A program made the position numbers and the translations under genes. Below are positions 62,001 through 64,000 of a stretch of DNA of 64,000 nt, one piece after another. Source of the stretch: Thermincola carboxydiphila (lineage in GTDB: Bacteria > Bacillota > Thermincolia > Thermincolales > UBA2595). Location: positions 198,706-262,705 of the forward strand of contig JAENYP010000002.1 of assembly GCA_016841725.1 (NCBI GenBank), read 5' to 3'. The number at the start of each line of letters is the position of its first letter. Position 1 is the stretch's first letter. Under the pieces are notes generated by a model that was not told the origin of the DNA, did no database searches, and was given only the letters and a program-made list of their open reading frames with translations.

Positions 62001-64000
62001 TTAGAGTTCTCTTTGAACCTGTTCCATTACGAACGGTTCAATTATATCCCCTTCGTTAATATCATTGAACTTAACTATCGTCAGGCCGCATTCGTAGCCT
62101 TCAGCAACTTCTTTGGCATCATCTTTAAATCTCTTTAGAGAATCAAGCTGTCCCTCAAATACTACTATGCCACCCCTGATTACCCTAACTGTGGCATTTT
62201 TGGTAATTTTACCCTCCAGGACATAACAGCCCGCAATAGTCCCGACCTTGGAGACCTTAAATGTCTGCCTCACCTCAACCCTGCCGATAACTACCTCTTT
62301 AAACTCAGGGTCAAGCATGCCAACCATTGCCGCCTTAATATCCTCAATGGCGTCATAGATAACCCGGTATGTCCTCAAGTCCACTTTTTCCTTTTCAGCA
62401 GCCTTCCTGGCATTCACATCAGGTCTCACATTAAAGCCCAGGATAATCGCATTTGATGCAGAAGCTAACATAACATCAGTCTCGGTAATCCCGCCAACGC
62501 CTCCGTGAATAGGGTTAACCCTGACCTCTTCATTGGAAAGTTTTTCCAAAGCCTGTCTCAGGGCCTCAATGGAACCCTGAACATCAGCTTTGATAATAAT
62601 ATTCAGGTCCTTAACCTGACCCTCTTTAATCTGCTTAAAGAGGTCATCCAGTGACACCTTGGAAGTAACCTTCTGCTCCTCTTCGCGCCTTTTATCTATC
62701 CGTTTATTGGCAATTTCCTTGGCAGTCTTGTCATCCTTGACCACATGGAATGAATCCCCGGCCAGCGGAACATCTGATAAACCAAGTACCTCAACAGGAG
62801 TGGACGGTCCGGCTTTTTTAATCCGGCGGCCCTTATCATCAACCATTGCCCTTACTTTACCATGGGCCTGGCCGGCAACAATCGAGTCACCAATCTCCAT
62901 AGTTCCTGTCTGGACCAAAATAGTGGCCACAGGCCCCCTGCCTTTGTCCAGTTCTGCCTCAATTACAGTACCTTTGGCGGGTCTTTTGGGATTGGCTTTG
63001 AATTCCTGGACTTCTGCCACAAGCAGAATCATTTCCAGCAGGTCAGCCAAACCTTCCTGAGTTTTAGCCGATACAGGAACAGTAATGGTATCACCGCCCC
63101 ATTCCTCAGTGACCAGACCATACTCGGTAAGTTCCTGTTTAACTTTATCAGGATTAGCACCCGGTTTATCCATTTTATTTACAGCAATGATGATAGGTAC
63201 CTCTGCCGCTTTTGAATGGTTGATAGCTTCAACCGTCTGTGGCATTACACCATCATCAGCAGCAACTACAATAATCGCTATATCGGTGGCCTGGGCCCCC
63301 CTTGCCCTCATAGCAGTGAAGGCTTCGTGACCCGGTGTATCCAGGAAAGTTATTTTTTTACCATTATGGACCACCTGATACGCCCCGATATGTTGTGTTA
63401 TCCCTCCCGCTTCACTGGCGGTTACGTTCGCTTCCCTTATGGCATCAAGCAAAGATGTCTTCCCATGGTCAACATGTCCCATTACTGTGACTACACAGGG
63501 ACGTAATACCAGGTCTTCCGGATCATCCTCTATTTGGTCAATGGTTTCCAGGATGTTCTCTTCAATCTTCACTTCAAGTTCACGTCCGTATTCACCGGCA
63601 ATAATAGCAGCAGTATCAGAGTCAACTTCCTGATTAATTGTTGCCATTACACCTAACGAAATAAGCTTTTTAATCAGGTCTGTAGCCGGTTTAGCCAGTT
63701 TCATGGCAAGCTCTTTAACTGAAACAGATTCCCCGATAACTACTGGTTTAAGGTTTTTAACTTCAACTTTAGGAGCTGCATCCGACCTGGTTTTATTGAA
63801 ATTATTTCTGCCATTTCCCGGTCTCCTCCCGCCAGGTCTTTGCCCTGGTCTCCTATCACCCGGCCGAGCACCCTGTGGTCTGTTTCCTGGCTTTGCGCCC
63901 TGCGGCCTGTTTTCCGGACGAGCGCCCTGCGGCCTGCCTTCCGGACGAGCGCCCTGCGGCCTGCCTTCCGGACGAGCACCTTGCGGCCTGCCTTCCGGAC
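62001..64000 (-). CDS. infB: Translation initiation factor IF-2 (5' end outside window)
   Basis: IF-2 delivers fMet-tRNA to the 30S subunit and promotes subunit joining. The G domain has [31 protein letters not shown] and [10 protein letters not shown]. Domains II-IV end in [12 protein letters not shown]. The frame stays open to the window edge. Before the conserved [20 protein letters not shown] region it has a basic, Gly/Pro/Arg/Gln-rich N-terminus with nonapeptide repeats of consensus RPEGRPQGA. An internal ATG at 63704 is not the true start, although internal IF-2 starts are known. At least 666 residues are visible. Confidence 0.96.
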   Translation of the reverse strand, partial: PEGRPQGARPEGRPQGARPEGRPQGARPENRPQGAKPGNRPQGARPGDRRPGQRPGGRRPGNGRNNFNKTRSDAAPKVEVKNLKPVVIGESVSVKELAMKLAKPATDLIKKLISLGVMATINQEVDSDTAAIIAGEYGRELEVKIEENILETIDQIEDDPEDLVLRPCVVTVMGHVDHGKTSLLDAIREANVTASEAGGITQHIGAYQVVHNGKKITFLDTPGHEAFTAMRARGAQATDIAIIVVAADDGVMPQTVEAINHSKAAEVPIIIAVNKMDKPGANPDKVKQELTEYGLVTEEWGGDTITVPVSAKTQEGLADLLEMILLVAEVQEFKANPKRPAKGTVIEAELDKGRGPVATILVQTGTMEIGDSIVAGQAHGKVRAMVDDKGRRIKKAGPSTPVEVLGLSDVPLAGDSFHVVKDDKTAKEIANKRIDKRREEEQKVTSKVSLDDLFKQIKEGQVKDLNIIIKADVQGSIEALRQALEKLSNEEVRVNPIHGGVGGITETDVMLASASNAIILGFNVRPDVNARKAAEKEKVDLRTYRVIYDAIEDIKAAMVGMLDPEFKEVVIGRVEVRQTFKVSKVGTIAGCYVLEGKITKNATVRVIRGGIVVFEGQLDSLKRFKDDAKEVAEGYECGLTIVKFNDINEGDIIEPFVMEQVQREL
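63912..64000. repeat. 27-bp in-frame tandem repeats in infB N-terminus
   Basis: Four units of 27 bp, marked by TTCCGGACGAG at 63912, 63939, 63966 and 63993, encode RPEGRPQGA nonapeptides. They continue past the window edge and decay into imperfect copies ([18 protein letters not shown]) toward the core protein. Confidence 0.9.

Noticed and set aside
63740..63979. 79-codon minus-strand open frame with LVRKAGRRA repeats
   Set aside because: It is a +1-type shadow of the infB repeat region; the infB frame is continuous through it and has the conserved IF-2 sequence downstream.

Overview
The window is a stretch of chromosome from an endospore-forming Gram-positive bacterium. Its housekeeping gene order (infB-rbfA-nrnA-truB-ribF-rpsO-pnp, then dut, dapB-dpaAB-asd-dapG-dapA, rnjA, tepA-ylzJ, ftsK, der-plsY-gpsA, spoIVA) and its sporulation genes (spoIVA, spoIIP, dpaA/dpaB, YlmC/YmxH, tepA, sleB, a SleL-like glycosidase, YIEGIA) point to a clostridial lineage of the Peptococcaceae/Desulfotomaculum type. 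That placement is inferred from gene content and order only. Nearly all genes lie on the minus strand, so transcription mostly runs from high to low coordinates. I saw no tRNA, rRNA, CRISPR array, transposase or phage gene.

Layout from right to left. 64000-55408: the translation/RNA block infB (5' end outside the window, with a nonapeptide-repeat N-terminus), rbfA, nrnA, truB, ribF, a small two-gene unit with its own promoter, rpsO and pnp. 55323-47521: nfo, then envelope and spore-cortex functions (SleB, GH18 glycosidase, PdaB-like protein, DacF-type carboxypeptidase), an M16 peptidase, dUTPase and YlmC/YmxH. 47506-45877 (plus strand): a split ThrE-type exporter whose two halves are separated by a 418-nt structured, non-coding insert. 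45667-40015: lysine/diaminopimelate and dipicolinate genes (dapB, dpaA, dpaB, asd, dapG, dapA), coupling DAP supply to the spore solute dipicolinic acid. 39880-36118: a CPA2 antiporter and ribonuclease J.

35894-28442 is an accessory block: a 1596-residue S-layer-anchored protein with five exact-length 276-bp repeats, convergent with a LytS-type sensor kinase and a LytTR response regulator. 28178-11225 is core again: TepA, YlzJ, UppP, an FtsK/SpoIIIE translocase, a BMP-type lipoprotein, a YkvI-like transporter, type 2 IPP isomerase, a DUF1614 membrane protein, SpoIIP, YIEGIA and its small partner, two tandem DUF3189 proteins, a DUF512 radical-SAM protein, Der, PlsY and GpsA.

In related genomes gpsA is usually followed directly by spoIVA. 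Here about 10.5 kb intervenes, holding three units. (i) An HTH plus EVE/PUA-like protein and a GreA-C-like plus TPR protein, preceded by a near-consensus promoter. (ii) A five-gene mannose cluster (GH130 phosphorylase, GT4 glycosyltransferase, alpha/alpha-barrel-like protein, bifunctional ManC, phosphomannomutase) that could make GDP-mannose, polymerise a mannoside and phosphorolyse it again. (iii) typA on the opposite strand. The spoIVA fragment ends the window.

The most unusual signals are the mannose-recycling cluster and its apparent ATT start codon, the GreA-like/TPR and HTH/EVE pair, a family of three palindromic elements (25.8, 51.9 and 53.5 kb) placed just downstream of stop codons, the nested hairpin between the two ThrE halves, two heptanucleotide tandem arrays, and a small gene pair upstream of rpsO that has a toxin-antitoxin-like layout.
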